A stretch of DNA of 64,000 nt, taken from assembly GCF_004402595.1 (NCBI RefSeq), contig NZ_SOFY01000077.1, positions 90,668 through 154,667 on the forward strand, read 5' to 3'. Position numbers and translations under genes: made by a program. Below the pieces are notes generated by a model. It saw only the letters and a program-made list of their open reading frames with translations, ran no database searches and had not been told where the DNA came from. This DNA is from Cryobacterium shii. GTDB lineage: Bacteria > Actinomycetota > Actinomycetes > Actinomycetales > Microbacteriaceae. Below, piece after piece: positions 1 through 11,158 of the stretch (within the stretch, counting starts at the first letter, position 1; each line of letters starts with the position of its first letter).

Positions 1-47
1 GCATCGCCACCCGCCTGAAAGACCTCCGAAGCAAGCTCGCTGGCTGA
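1..47 (+). CDS. atpH: ATP synthase F1 delta subunit, C-terminal end only
   Basis: Only the last 14 codons are inside the window (reading frame from base 3, TGA at 45-47), ending RLKDLRSKLAG. The short tail alone is not diagnostic. The call rests on its position directly before atpA, where actinobacterial operons carry atpH (delta, part of the peripheral stalk joining F1 to Fo), and on the basic, leucine-rich C-terminus usual for that subunit. The gap to atpA is 87 bp. Confidence 0.75.
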   Translation, partial: IATRLKDLRSKLAG

Positions 48-134
48 GCGTTCAGCCAGTAACACACACACCTCGGGACGGCAGCGTCCCGTGCACGACA
101 GAACCTGTACATCCGGTACAGAAAAGGGAAGATG

Positions 135-1772
135 ATGGCAGAACTAACGATCAGCCCCGATGAGATCCGCGACGCTCTCCAGGACTTCGTCAAGTCCTAC
201 GAGCCGAACAAGACCGCAACGACCGAGGTTGGCTACGTCACCACGGCCGGCGACGGGATCGCACACGTCGAAGGCCTTCCCAGCGTGATGGCGAACGAGC
301 TCATCAAATTCGCTGACGGCACCCTGGGCCTGGCCCAGAACCTCGACGAAGACGAGATTGGCGTCGTCGTGCTCGGCGAGTTCACCGGCATCGTCGAGGG
401 CATGGAGGTGCACCGCACTGGTGAGGTTCTCTCCGTACCCGTCGGCGACGGCTACCTCGGCCGTGTCGTCGATCCGCTCGGTGCTCCCATCGACGGCCTC
501 GGCGAGATCAAGACCGAGGGCCGTCGTGCCCTCGAACTCCAGGCTCCCGGCGTCATGCACCGCAAGTCGGTTCACGAGCCGATGCAGACCGGCATCAAGG
601 CGATCGACGCCATGATCCCGATCGGGCGCGGACAGCGTCAGCTGATCATCGGTGACCGCCAGACCGGCAAAACGGCCATCGCGATCGACACGATCATCAA
701 CCAGAAGGCCAACTGGGCTTCGGGCGACGTCAACAAGCAAGTTCGTTGCATCTACGTCGCCATCGGCCAGAAGGGTTCCACGATCGCCGCCGTCAAGGGC
801 GCGCTCGAGGACGCCGGCGTGATGGAGTACACGACCATCGTCGCGTCCCCGGCCTCCGACCCCGCCGGCTTCAAGTACCTCGCCCCGTACACCGGTTCGG
901 CCATCGGCCAGCACTGGATGTACGCCGGCAAGCACGTCCTCATCATCTTCGACGACCTGTCCAAGCAGGCCGAGGCCTACCGTGCGGTCTCGCTGCTGCT
1001 GCGTCGCCCGCCGGGGCGCGAGGCATACCCGGGCGACGTGTTCTACCTGCACTCCCGTCTGCTCGAGCGTTGCGCGAAGCTCTCCGACGAACTCGGCGCC
1101 GGATCGATGACCGGTCTTCCGATCATCGAGACCAAGGCCAACGACGTCTCCGCGTACATCCCGACCAACGTGATCTCGATCACCGACGGCCAGATCTTCC
1201 TGCAGTCCGACCTGTTCAACGCCAACCAGCGTCCCGCAGTCGACGTGGGCATCTCGGTCTCGCGAGTCGGCGGTGACGCTCAGGTCAAGTCGATCAAGAA
1301 GGTCTCCGGAACTCTCAAGCTCGAACTGGCCCAGTACCGCTCGCTCGAGGCCTTCGCGATGTTCGCGTCCGACCTCGACGCGACCAGCCGTCGCCAGCTG
1401 GCCCGTGGCGCCCGTCTGACCGAACTGCTCAAGCAGCCCCAGTACTCGCCGTACCCGGTCGAAGATCAGGTCGTCTCGATCTGGGCCGGCACGAACGGCA
1501 AGTTCGACGAGGTTCCGGTCGAGGACGTTCTGCGTTTCGAGCGCGGGCTGCTCGACCACCTGGGTCGCACCACCGAGGTCCTCAAGACGCTGCGCGAGAC
1601 GAACATCCTCGATGACGCCACCGTCGCGACGCTCGAACTCGAGGTCGACAAGTTCAAGCAGGGCTTCCAGACCGGCGAGGGCAAGCCACTCGCCTCGGTC
1701 GGCAAGGAAGAATTCACGGCCATCGCCGTCGAAGACGTGAATCAGGAAAAGATCGTCAAGCACCGACGCTAA
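135..1772 (+). CDS. atpA: ATP synthase F1 alpha subunit
   Basis: Non-catalytic nucleotide-binding subunit of the F1 head, on the cytoplasmic face of the membrane. The Walker A motif GDRQTGKT is at about residues 173-180, and the alpha hallmarks [19 protein letters not shown] and SVSRVGG are intact. At 545 aa it has normal family length. Two adjacent ATG codons (132 and 135) are possible. I chose 135 because it gives the common actinobacterial start [11 protein letters not shown] and a better distance from the AAGGGAAG ribosome site at 124-131. It is followed by a 124-bp gap with a strong hairpin before atpG. Identification is secure. Confidence 0.97.
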   Translation: MAELTISPDEIRDALQDFVKSYEPNKTATTEVGYVTTAGDGIAHVEGLPSVMANELIKFADGTLGLAQNLDEDEIGVVVLGEFTGIVEGMEVHRTGEVLSVPVGDGYLGRVVDPLGAPIDGLGEIKTEGRRALELQAPGVMHRKSVHEPMQTGIKAIDAMIPIGRGQRQLIIGDRQTGKTAIAIDTIINQKANWASGDVNKQVRCIYVAIGQKGSTIAAVKGALEDAGVMEYTTIVASPASDPAGFKYLAPYTGSAIGQHWMYAGKHVLIIFDDLSKQAEAYRAVSLLLRRPPGREAYPGDVFYLHSRLLERCAKLSDELGAGSMTGLPIIETKANDVSAYIPTNVISITDGQIFLQSDLFNANQRPAVDVGISVSRVGGDAQVKSIKKVSGTLKLELAQYRSLEAFAMFASDLDATSRRQLARGARLTELLKQPQYSPYPVEDQVVSIWAGTNGKFDEVPVEDVLRFERGLLDHLGRTTEVLKTLRETNILDDATVATLELEVDKFKQGFQTGEGKPLASVGKEEFTAIAVEDVNQEKIVKHRR

Positions 1773-1797
1773 GCGCCCCGGTCGCGTTCCCCACCGG

Positions 1798-1824
1798 GTC
1801 TGAACGAACAAAACTCGTTCGGAC
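1798..1824. other. Intergenic hairpin between atpA and atpG
   Basis: Left arm 1798-1807 (GTCTGAACGA) pairs with right arm 1815-1824 (TCGTTCGGAC): ten pairs with one G-U, around a 7-nt loop. Flanking bases (GCGTTCCCC on the left, GGGGGAGCGC on the right) can extend the stem. There is no U-tract, and atpG clearly belongs to the same operon, so a processing or attenuation element within the mRNA is likelier than a full terminator. The function is inferred. Confidence 0.5.
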
Positions 1825-1896
1825 CAGGGGGAGCGCGGCCAGGCTCGCACGGCCACCGCACCACCCCACCCACTGACAAGGAAGCACAGGAGACAC

Positions 1897-4282
<2,386 letters not shown>

Positions 4283-4284
4283 TC

Positions 4285-4551
4285 ATGGCCGGGACCCCGC
4301 TCACGGTCAGTGTCGTCGCGGCCGACCACGAGGTCTGGTCCGGCGAGGCCAGCATGGTGGTCGCCCGCACCGTGGAGGGCCAGATCGGTATCCTTCCCGG
4401 GCACGAGCCCATGCTGGCGATCCTTGCCAGTGGCGAGGTTCGGGTGACCCTGAGCGGCGGTGAGAAAGTCGTCGCCGAGGCGGCGGACGGCTTCCTGTCG
4501 GTCGCCAACAACGTGGTCACGATCGTCGCACGCAAGGCAGAGCTCGTTTAG
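4285..4551 (+). CDS. atpC: ATP synthase F1 epsilon subunit
   Basis: Small regulatory subunit binding gamma at the foot of F1. The 88-aa product holds the N-terminal beta-sandwich (TPLTVSVVAADHEVWSGEA, then GQIGILPGHEPMLAIL). It lacks the C-terminal two-helix domain found in the 130-140-aa enterobacterial protein, a shortening common in actinobacteria. Start ATG 4285 lies 3 nt after the atpD stop. It is the last subunit gene of the operon, and yaaA follows after 5 nt. Confidence 0.93.
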   Translation: MAGTPLTVSVVAADHEVWSGEASMVVARTVEGQIGILPGHEPMLAILASGEVRVTLSGGEKVVAEAADGFLSVANNVVTIVARKAELV

Positions 4552-4556
4552 TTCGC

Positions 4557-5327
4557 TTGCTGATCCTGCTGCCGCCGTCCGAGACAAAACGTCTCGGTGG
4601 CATCGAAGTACCGCTTGACCTGCAGTCCCTCCAGTACCCGTCGCTTGCATCCAAGCGGCGGGTACTTGTGCGTTCGCTCCGCTCGCTCGCCCGGCATCCG
4701 GATGAGATGATGGCGGCCTTGAAGCTGGGCCGCACCCAGTCCGCCGAGGTCGGACGGAATCTGGCGCTGTCATCGTCACCGACCATGCCGGTGCTGGACC
4801 GCTACACCGGGGTGCTTTACGACGCCCTCGACGCCGGCACCCTGTCGCCGGCCGACCGCGACTGGGCCCGGCACCACGTGCTGGTGCACTCCGCACTGTT
4901 CGGGCCGGTCGGCGCGCTGGACCTCATTCCGGCCTACCGCCTCTCGTGCAGCTCGAAGCTGCCCGAGATCGCCCTGAAGAAGCACTGGGCGGAGTCAATC
5001 GCGCGTGTGCTGGCCGAGTCTGAGGGGCTCCTGCTCGACTTCCGCTCCGCGGGCTATGTCGCGCTCGGGCCCGCGCCGGTGCGTCCCGGCTCCGTCTATC
5101 TCCGCGTCCTCGCCGAGACTGCGGACGGCCGCACGCGCGCCCTGAACCACTTCAACAAGCAGGCGAAGGGCCGCTTCACCCGGGCCCTCGTGCAGCACGG
5201 CGAGTCCTTCACGACGCTCGACGCGTTGCTCGGGTGGGCGGCCGGGGCGGGCTTTGTTCTGCGCCCCGGATCGGTCGGGGAACTCGACCTGGTCGTCGAC
5301 CAGTCGATTGCCGCCGCCACGGTCTGA
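4557..5327 (+). CDS. yaaA: YaaA-family peroxide stress protein (DUF328)
   Basis: The start LLPPSETKR and the later segments VLDRYTGVLYDAL and LNHFNKQAKGRFTRAL are the signature blocks of the YaaA/DUF328 family, which lowers free iron and limits oxidative DNA damage in E. coli (family knowledge). Length is 256 aa, normal. The start is a TTG at 4557, only 5 nt after the atpC stop, giving the conserved N-terminus LLILLPPSETK. It is thus likely read through from the atp operon. Family membership is clear; the role in this organism is inferred. Confidence 0.88.
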   Translation: MLILLPPSETKRLGGIEVPLDLQSLQYPSLASKRRVLVRSLRSLARHPDEMMAALKLGRTQSAEVGRNLALSSSPTMPVLDRYTGVLYDALDAGTLSPADRDWARHHVLVHSALFGPVGALDLIPAYRLSCSSKLPEIALKKHWAESIARVLAESEGLLLDFRSAGYVALGPAPVRPGSVYLRVLAETADGRTRALNHFNKQAKGRFTRALVQHGESFTTLDALLGWAAGAGFVLRPGSVGELDLVVDQSIAAATV

Positions 5328-5357
5328 AAGCGGCCCCACCGACGGGCATTCCGGCCC

Positions 5358-5363
5358 TAGGCT
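5358..5363 (+). promoter_or_regulatory. -10 element of a leaderless promoter for mdh
   Basis: TAGGCT, followed by exactly 6 nt (GTGACC) and the GTG at 5370. No ribosome site precedes either possible GTG start (5364, 5370). The TANNNT-N6-start spacing places the transcription start on the start codon. No good -35 is visible. Confidence 0.5.
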
Positions 5364-5369
5364 GTGACC

Positions 5370-6356
5370 GTGCCCACACCACCTATGAACGTCACCGTCA
5401 CCGGCGCCGGCGGCCAAATCGGCTACACCCTGGTCTTTCGGATTGCGTCAGGCGCCCTGCTCGGCCCGACCACACCGATCAACCTCACCCTGCTCGAGAT
5501 CCCCGGGGGACGCGCCGCCGCGGAGGGCACAGCCCTCGAGCTGCAGGACTGCGCGTTCCCGCTGCTGCGGTCGGTCACCGTCACGGAAGACCCTGTCCGC
5601 GCCTTCGACGGGGTCAGCATCGCGCTGCTGGTCGGTTCCCGGCCCCGGGCCGTCGGCATGGAGCGGGTGGCTCTGCTCGAGAGCAACGGTCGCATCTTCG
5701 GGCCGCAGGGGCTCGCGCTCAACGAGGGCGCGGCATCCGATGTGCGCGTCCTGGTCGTGGGCAACCCCGTGAACACCAATGCCCTCGTTGCCAGCGCTTT
5801 CGCTCCGGACATTCCGGCGGAACGCTTCACGGCCATGACCCGGCTGGACCACAACCGCGGGCTCGGCCAGTTGGCCGCCCGGCTGGGCGTGCCCGTTCCC
5901 GAGATCGACGGACTCACCGTGTGGGGGAACCACTCCGCCAGCCAGTACCCGGATGTCTCCCACGCGACCGCGGGCGGGCGCCCGGTGTCCGGCCTCGTGG
6001 ACGAGGCGTGGCTGACCGGGGAGTTCATTCCCCGGGTCGCCAACCGCGGTTACGAGATCATCCAGGCACGCGGCGCGTCGTCCGCGGCGTCCGCGGCCAG
6101 TGCGGCCATCGACCACGTCTACGACTGGGTCAACGGGACCGGCGACCGATGGACCTCCGCGGGCGTCGTGTCGGACGGCTCCTACGGCGTGCCGGAGGGT
6201 CTGGTCTGTTCATTCCCGGTGCGCGGCGTGGACGGGCGATACGAGATCGTGCCGAACCTCTCGATCGACGCCTTCTCGCGCGCCCGGATCGACAACTCGG
6301 TCGCCGAGCTGCTTGAAGAGCGCGCCGCGGTTCTGTCTCTCGGCCTGCTGCCCTGA
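5370..6356 (+). CDS. mdh: Malate dehydrogenase (NAD)
   Basis: TCA-cycle enzyme interconverting malate and oxaloacetate. The Rossmann motif GAGGQIGY lies at the N-terminus. The LxxGNP-type loop [10 protein letters not shown], the substrate and catalytic block [14 protein letters not shown] and the catalytic-His segment [11 protein letters not shown] are intact, as is the [11 protein letters not shown] helix of the actinobacterial MDH type. GTG at 5364 is also in frame. I prefer 5370 (328 aa) from the leaderless -10 spacing. ATG 5385, giving [10 protein letters not shown], is a third option. The gene is monocistronic between yaaA and the convergent tag gene. Confidence 0.95.
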   Translation: MPTPPMNVTVTGAGGQIGYTLVFRIASGALLGPTTPINLTLLEIPGGRAAAEGTALELQDCAFPLLRSVTVTEDPVRAFDGVSIALLVGSRPRAVGMERVALLESNGRIFGPQGLALNEGAASDVRVLVVGNPVNTNALVASAFAPDIPAERFTAMTRLDHNRGLGQLAARLGVPVPEIDGLTVWGNHSASQYPDVSHATAGGRPVSGLVDEAWLTGEFIPRVANRGYEIIQARGASSAASAASAAIDHVYDWVNGTGDRWTSAGVVSDGSYGVPEGLVCSFPVRGVDGRYEIVPNLSIDAFSRARIDNSVAELLEERAAVLSLGLLP

Positions 6357-6408
6357 CCTCCGGTCGGACCTCCAGCCGATCCTCTGGTCGGCGCCTCCAG
6401 CCGGTCCT

Positions 6409-6996
6409 CTAGTCGGCGGAGGCGCGGTGGCAGCCCTGCACGTGATCGTCGACGAGGCCCGCGGACTGCATCAGCGCGTACATCGTGGTGGGGCCGACGA
6501 ACCGGTAACCGCGGGCGCGCAGCTCGCGGCTGAGCGCCGTCGATTCCGGGGTGATGGCCGGGATCTCGCTGAGCGTTACCAGCCGGGAGCTGCGGCCTGG
6601 CGGTGCGAAGCTCCAGATCAGCGCGGCCAGGCTGTGACCGAGGTCCCGGGTGACCCGGGCGTTGCCGATGGTCGCCTCGATCTTCCCGCGGTGGCGGATG
6701 ATGCTGGGATCGGCCACGAGACGGGCGACGTCTGATTCGTCCATGACGGCGACCCGGTCCACCTCGAAGCCGTGAAACGCGGCCCGGAAGGCGGGGCGTC
6801 GCCGCAGGATCGTGATCCACGACAAGCCCGCCTGGAAGCCCTCGAGGCACAGCTTCTCGAACAGCGCCCGGTCGTCCCGAAGCGGACGTCCCCACTCTTC
6901 ATCGTGGTATCGCCGGTATTCGGCGTCGTCGCCCACCCAGCCGCAGCGGGCGAGCCCGTCCGCGCCCACCCGGAGCGAACCGGTCGCGTCGGTCAC
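6409..6996 (-). CDS. tag: DNA-3-methyladenine glycosylase I
   Basis: Base-excision repair enzyme removing 3-methyladenine. Tag hallmarks are the N-terminal CGW....YHDEEWG block, the helix-hairpin segment LCLEGFQAGLSWITIL, and the C-terminal zinc-ligand pair in DHVQGCHR together with the N-terminal Cys and His. Length is 195 aa, normal. Start GTG 6996 overlaps the stop of the upstream ogt gene (GTGA), so the two alkylation-repair genes form a coupled two-gene operon. The pairing supports both calls. Confidence 0.95.
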   Translation of the reverse strand: MTDATGSLRVGADGLARCGWVGDDAEYRRYHDEEWGRPLRDDRALFEKLCLEGFQAGLSWITILRRRPAFRAAFHGFEVDRVAVMDESDVARLVADPSIIRHRGKIEATIGNARVTRDLGHSLAALIWSFAPPGRSSRLVTLSEIPAITPESTALSRELRARGYRFVGPTTMYALMQSAGLVDDHVQGCHRASAD

Positions 6997-7493
6997 GACC
7001 GGTGCTCGATGCCTTCGTGATCGAGCAGCCAGACCTTGGTGGGGATGCCGCTGCCTCCGCTGTACCCGGTGATGCGCCCGTCAGCGGCCAACACCCGGTG
7101 ACAACCGACCAGGATGGGCACGGGATTCGCACCGATGGCGCCGCCGACGGCCCGACCTGAGCCCGGCTTTTCCAGCGACCTCGCCACTTCTCCGTACGAG
7201 GTGACGTCGCCGAAGCCCAGTGCGGCCAGGCGCGCCCAGACATCCTTCTGGAACGCAGTGCCCTGCCGCGGCCGGACGGGCACGTCGAAGCTGGTGCGGG
7301 TTCCGGCGAAGTACTCCGTCAGCTCCCGGGCGGCCTGGGCGAGCAGGGGGGAGGGGGCCTCTGCCGACGCCTCCAGGGGCAGATGCCCGTCGCGCTCGAT
7401 CGAGAGCGACAGGATGCTCTCACCGTCGCTGGTCAGTTCCAGCCGCCCAATGGGGCTGGGCAGCCGGATCAAAGACGTTTCGATGCTGATCAT
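6993..7493 (-). CDS. ogt: Methylated-DNA--protein-cysteine S-methyltransferase
   Basis: Suicide repair protein that transfers the alkyl group from O6-methylguanine to its own cysteine. The active-site motif is GCHRVLA, where most family members have PCHRV; the nucleophilic Cys is kept. The preceding TSYGEVARSLEKPGSGRAVGGAIGANP region is the usual helix-turn-helix and Asn-hinge block. The open frame continues upstream to 7733, but the homologous part begins MISIETSLIRLPSPIGRL. ATG 7493 has a -10 hexamer 6 nt upstream and no ribosome site, so I chose it (166 aa). It overlaps tag by 4 nt. Confidence 0.93.
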   Translation of the reverse strand: MISIETSLIRLPSPIGRLELTSDGESILSLSIERDGHLPLEASAEAPSPLLAQAARELTEYFAGTRTSFDVPVRPRQGTAFQKDVWARLAALGFGDVTSYGEVARSLEKPGSGRAVGGAIGANPVPILVGCHRVLAADGRITGYSGGSGIPTKVWLLDHEGIEHRS

Positions 7494-7499
7494 GACTCG

Positions 7500-7505
7500 A
7501 CTGTA
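7500..7505 (-). promoter_or_regulatory. -10 element of a leaderless promoter for ogt-tag
   Basis: On the minus strand TACAGT is followed by 6 nt (CGAGTC) and the ATG at 7493. No ribosome site precedes that ATG. The remaining 7506-7617 stretch before the next gene's stop codon shows nothing further that I can identify. Confidence 0.5.
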
Positions 7506-7617
7506 GTCGGCGCCGCAGCGGGACTCTGGCGGCTTTCGGACCTGAGGGGAACTGGCACCGTCGCCCACTGGGGAGGAGGCTTCGGCCATGGCCACCCGAC
7601 CGGACCAGGCCCCCGGC

Positions 7618-8784
7618 TCAGGCCAGCGGTAGGTGCGGGTAGTCGGCGGAGCGGTTCTGGAAGGCCAGGATGCTGGGATTCTGGATGACCCCGTTCCTGA
7701 TCTCGATCGCCCGGCGCAGGGTCTCGTCGGCACCCCAGGCGTTCTCGCCCCTCAGCACGTCCTCGAGGTAGGGGAGGAGTGCCGCACTGATCTCCCAGGT
7801 GGCGGAGTCCCACAGATAGGAGGGACTGTGGTCGACCGCGTAGTACGTGACGTTGTCGCCGACGGTGAAGACCGGGTTGGCGAACGTGGTCGGCCGGGCC
7901 CAGGCGAACCCCATGCCGGCATCGCACGACACGTCGACGACGAGGGTTCCCGGGGCGAGCAGCGCGAGGTCCGCATCCCGCAGGAAGGTGAGCGGCTGGT
8001 TGGGGTCCTGCAGCACGCAGTTCACGATCACGTCGTGGCCGGCCAGGAAGTCGGGCAGCGGCATCCGTTTGCCCTCGACCAGAACGGAGTCGACCGAACC
8101 GGCGGCGACACCACCGGAGTCGCCGGCGCCATCCTCGCGCACGAGCGGCACGATCCGGGCGGCGTCGAACACCGACCCCGGCGCGATGGCGCGCGGGGTG
8201 ACCAGGCTGACGTCGGTGACTCCGTGGGCCCCCAGGGCCGTCACGGCTCCGCGGGCGGTGGACCCGGATCCGATCACGGCCGCGCGCAGCGGGCGGCCGT
8301 ACACGCCGGTCGAGCCAACGAGCGACAGGGCGTGCACCACCGAGGCGTAACCGGCGAGCTCGTTGTTCTTCTGCAGGATGTGCCGTTTGAAGTCGCCGTC
8401 CGCGGTCCACTCGTTCATCGCCTCGAAGGCGATCAGGGTGAGTTTCTTGTCGATGGCGAGCTGGGTGAGGGCCGGGTCCTGCACGCAGTGCGGCCAGCCC
8501 CAGAGGATCTGCCCCTCCCGCAGCTGGCCGATATCCGCGAGCAGCGGCTTGGCCAGCAGGATGACGTCACACTCCGCGATCAGCTGCTCGCGGGGGAGCA
8601 GGCCGCCCACCAGCGGCGCGAGCCGTTCGTCGGGCATGCCGAACTGTTCCCCGTAGCCCTGCTCCAGATAGATGCGGCCGCGCACGTCGGCATCAATCTG
8701 GTCGAGGTGAAGCGGATGCAGCGGAAGGCGACGTTCGTCCACCTTGCCGGAACGGGACATGACGCCAATGGAGAGCCGGTTCAT
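7618..8784 (-). CDS. Alanine dehydrogenase/PNT-fold enzyme, N5-(carboxyethyl)ornithine synthase-like
   Basis: The layout follows the alanine dehydrogenase/pyridine nucleotide transhydrogenase superfamily. An N-terminal half carries the KVDERRLPLHP and REGQILWGWPH blocks. A Rossmann segment AAVIGSGSTARGAVTALGA follows at about residues 168-186. Then come HDVIVNCVLQDP, GTLVVDVSCDAGMGFAWA and YYAVDHSPSYLWDSATWEIS, which resemble the lactococcal opine enzyme CEO synthase more than true alanine dehydrogenases. Length is 388 aa. The start has AAAGG 7 nt upstream. The reaction, probably NAD(P)H-dependent condensation or reduction of a 2-oxo acid with an amino acid, is inferred, and the substrate is unknown. 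Confidence 0.7.
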   Translation of the reverse strand: MNRLSIGVMSRSGKVDERRLPLHPLHLDQIDADVRGRIYLEQGYGEQFGMPDERLAPLVGGLLPREQLIAECDVILLAKPLLADIGQLREGQILWGWPHCVQDPALTQLAIDKKLTLIAFEAMNEWTADGDFKRHILQKNNELAGYASVVHALSLVGSTGVYGRPLRAAVIGSGSTARGAVTALGAHGVTDVSLVTPRAIAPGSVFDAARIVPLVREDGAGDSGGVAAGSVDSVLVEGKRMPLPDFLAGHDVIVNCVLQDPNQPLTFLRDADLALLAPGTLVVDVSCDAGMGFAWARPTTFANPVFTVGDNVTYYAVDHSPSYLWDSATWEISAALLPYLEDVLRGENAWGADETLRRAIEIRNGVIQNPSILAFQNRSADYPHLPLA

Positions 8785-8842
8785 CTGATGCCTTTCGGGT
8801 CACGACCTGTTTAGCACAGCGCTGTGAGCCTAATGTGGGGGC
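8785..8842. promoter_or_regulatory. Divergent promoter region with a 12-bp palindrome
   Basis: The region separates the PNT-fold gene (minus) from the aldo/keto reductase (plus). It contains the perfect palindrome CACAGCGCTGTG at 8815-8826. On the plus strand TAATGT (8831-8836) lies exactly 6 nt before the ATG at 8843, which has no ribosome site: a leaderless promoter. On the minus strand TAAACA is a possible -10. The palindrome sits where one regulator could act on both promoters; this is inference. Confidence 0.45.
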
Positions 8843-9805
8843 ATGGCGCAGATCGACTACCGCAGGCTGGGCGATTCGGGACTGATGGTCTCCACGATCG
8901 GCCTCGGCTGCAACAATTTCGGTCGTGCGGGCACGGCCACCCAAAGCCAGGCGGGCACCTCCGCCGTCATCGATACGGCGGTCGACGCCGGGATCACCGT
9001 GTTCGACACGGCGGACATCTACGGCGCGGAACGGGGCCTCAGCGAAACCCTGATGGGCCACGCTCTGCAGGGCAAGCGGGACCGGATCGTGCTGGCGTCC
9101 AAGTTCGGCATGGACATGAACGGCCGGAACGGGCCGGACTGGGATGCGCGCGGCTCGCGCCGGTACATCCGCCTGGCCGTCGAGGCCTCGCTCCGGCGGC
9201 TGCAGACCGACTGGATCGACCTGTACCAGCTGCACACGCCCGACCCGAACACGCCGATCGAGGAGACGCTGCAGACGCTGGACGACCTGATCCGGGAGGG
9301 CAAGGTGCGCTACATCGGCCACTCCAACCTGGCCGGCTGGCAGATCGCGGAGGCCGAGTTCACGGCTCGGCTGCACGGGCATCCGCGGTTCATCTCCGCG
9401 CAGAACGAGTACAGCCTGCTCGTGCGCGACGCGGAGGAGGAGGTGCTGCCGGCCGTCAACGCCTACGGCCTGGGGTTCCTGCCGTTCTTCCCGCTCTACA
9501 ACGGCCTGTTCACGGGCAAGTTCTCGCGTGCCGGGGGCCCGGCCGACAGTCGGATCATGATGTTCAGACCCCATCTGGCCGAGACGGCCCCCTGGGACGT
9601 GATCGAGAAGTACGAGGCGTTCTGCGACGAACACGGCGTGACCATGCTCGCGGCCACGTTCGCCTGGCTCCTGGCCCAGCCGGGGCTCACCAGCGTCATC
9701 GCCGGCGCCACGCGGCCGGAGCAGGTCGTGCAGAACACCCTCGAAGCGAACGAGTGGCAGCCGACGCCCGAGGACGTCGCCTGGATCTCCGACCTGTTCG
9801 CGTGA
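8843..9805 (+). CDS. Aldo/keto reductase
   Basis: NADPH-dependent oxidoreductase of the AKR fold, 320 aa. The sequence shows the N-terminal LGDSGLMVSTIGLGCNNFGR, the Asp-Tyr part of the active site (FDTADIYGAERG), the Lys block (VLASKFG), the DLYQLHTPDPNTPIEETL strand and the C-terminal cofactor loop ATRPEQVVQNTLEAN. It resembles the YajO/Tas-type and MSMEG_2408-like groups, but the physiological substrate cannot be read off. It is leaderless by promoter spacing and diverges from the PNT-fold gene, with which it may share control. Confidence 0.9.
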   Translation: MAQIDYRRLGDSGLMVSTIGLGCNNFGRAGTATQSQAGTSAVIDTAVDAGITVFDTADIYGAERGLSETLMGHALQGKRDRIVLASKFGMDMNGRNGPDWDARGSRRYIRLAVEASLRRLQTDWIDLYQLHTPDPNTPIEETLQTLDDLIREGKVRYIGHSNLAGWQIAEAEFTARLHGHPRFISAQNEYSLLVRDAEEEVLPAVNAYGLGFLPFFPLYNGLFTGKFSRAGGPADSRIMMFRPHLAETAPWDVIEKYEAFCDEHGVTMLAATFAWLLAQPGLTSVIAGATRPEQVVQNTLEANEWQPTPEDVAWISDLFA

Positions 9806-9862
9806 GTTCACGCGGGGCCGGCCGCCGCGGATGGGCCCAGGGGGGCCGGCTTCCGCACGGGT

Positions 9863-9868
9863 TAGGCT
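9863..9868 (+). promoter_or_regulatory. -10 element before the acyltransferase gene
   Basis: TAGGCT followed by 6 nt (TACGGG) and ATG 9875. It is the same hexamer and spacing as at mdh. It either supports a leaderless start at 9875 or starts an mRNA with a 114-nt leader to the GTG at 9989. Confidence 0.45.
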
Positions 9869-9874
9869 TACGGG

Positions 9875-11158
9875 ATGCTCGGCGGGAGTAGCCGGTCGCC
9901 CGGGGCGAATCATCCTCCGGCAGGTGGCTATCGTCGCTTGAGTGTTCGAGCGCACGCTCACCCTCGTGCCGACAGTGAGGCTCCACCCGTGACGATGCAG
10001 ACCACCCGGCGGCCGCGCGTGAAGCGCCCCGCCGCCCAGCTCAACACCGTGCAACTGGCCCGAGGGTTCGCGGCGCTCGCCGTGGTGGCCTACCATCCGC
10101 AGTCGACCGAGGTGAAGTACTTCTCGGGCACGAACATCCTGCCGGAATTCCTCGGCCGAGGGCTGTCCGGCGTCGACCTCTTCTTCGTGATCAGCGGTTT
10201 CGTCATGGTCCTGACCACCCGCGGCAAGCACGGAACGCCCCGCCAGGTAGGCAAATTCGTGTGGAACCGGTTCTTCCGCATCTACCCCACCTACTGGGTC
10301 TACAGCCTGGCGCTGCTGCCCGTGCTGCCCGTGCTGTTCCTGGCCCCCGCGTTCATCAACTCGTCCCAGGGCGGTCAGATCGACATTCTCTCGTCCTTCC
10401 TGCTGCTGCCGACCGAGATCCTGCCGCTGCTCCTCGTGGCTTGGACGCTGACGATCGAGGTGTGGTTCTACGTCGTGTTCGCGGTGGTCCTGTTCCTGCC
10501 GGAGCGGATGCTGGTGCCCGCCCTCGCGGTCTGGTTCGCCCTGCTGGTGATCGTGAACTGGGCCGGCCCCATCTCGGCGAACCCGTACCTCGAACTCCCG
10601 ACCAACGCCATGGCCATCGAGTTCATCCTCGGCGGGGTCGCCGCGCTGCTGTTCCGGCACGTCAACCGGGTCGTCGCCGCCGTGCTGGCCGTCACCGGCA
10701 TCGTCGTGCTGCTCTCCTTCGGCGCCACCACTCCTGCGGACCTCTACGCGGGTCCCGGCCTCGACCGCCCACTCACCCTCGGCGTCGGGTTCGCCCTGCT
10801 GCTCCTGGCGGCAACGGCCCTCGAGCACCGTCGCGGAATCGGCGCCCTGTCCCGGCTCACGGTTCTCGGCGACATGTTTTACTCCGTCTACCTCTGCCAC
10901 GTGCTCGTCCTCGCTGTGACGGGTCGCGTCTGGCTGACCATCGCCGGCTCGTTCGCCGCCAACCCGATCATGGTCGCCGGCTGGTGGGTCGTCACCCTCG
11001 CGGCCGTGCTCACGGTGGGCTACCTGAGCTACCGCCTGATCGAGCGCCCGGTGATGACCGTGGCGCATCGCTGGCGGGCAGCCGTGTTCCACGAGAAGGA
11101 CACCGGAAGCCCGGCGGGCGCCACATCCCTCCTTGTGAGTGAGCGCTCACTCAGTTAG
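9875..11158 (+). CDS. Acyltransferase family 3 (OafA/YrhL type) membrane protein
   Basis: The acyltransferase-3 signature is present: LNTVQLARGFAALAVVAYHP (catalytic-His region near residue 70), GVDLFFVISGFVM, and about ten hydrophobic segments, ending YRLIERPV as in OafA-like enzymes. These proteins O-acylate envelope glycans using cytosolic acyl-CoA (family knowledge); the target here is unknown. The start is uncertain. ATG 9875 is at leaderless distance from a -10 (427 aa), but the first 38 residues look non-conserved. GTG 9989, with GTGAGG 8 nt upstream, is an equally good start (389 aa). The 3' end carries the tetR promoter and operator. Confidence 0.85.
   Translation: MLGGSSRSPGANHPPAGGYRRLSVRAHAHPRADSEAPPVTMQTTRRPRVKRPAAQLNTVQLARGFAALAVVAYHPQSTEVKYFSGTNILPEFLGRGLSGVDLFFVISGFVMVLTTRGKHGTPRQVGKFVWNRFFRIYPTYWVYSLALLPVLPVLFLAPAFINSSQGGQIDILSSFLLLPTEILPLLLVAWTLTIEVWFYVVFAVVLFLPERMLVPALAVWFALLVIVNWAGPISANPYLELPTNAMAIEFILGGVAALLFRHVNRVVAAVLAVTGIVVLLSFGATTPADLYAGPGLDRPLTLGVGFALLLLAATALEHRRGIGALSRLTVLGDMFYSVYLCHVLVLAVTGRVWLTIAGSFAANPIMVAGWWVVTLAAVLTVGYLSYRLIERPVMTVAHRWRAAVFHEKDTGSPAGATSLLVSERSLS

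Noticed and set aside
7633..8814. 393-codon plus-strand open frame opposite the PNT-fold gene
   Set aside because: Lacks any recognisable domain, while the minus frame has a full set of dehydrogenase motifs.
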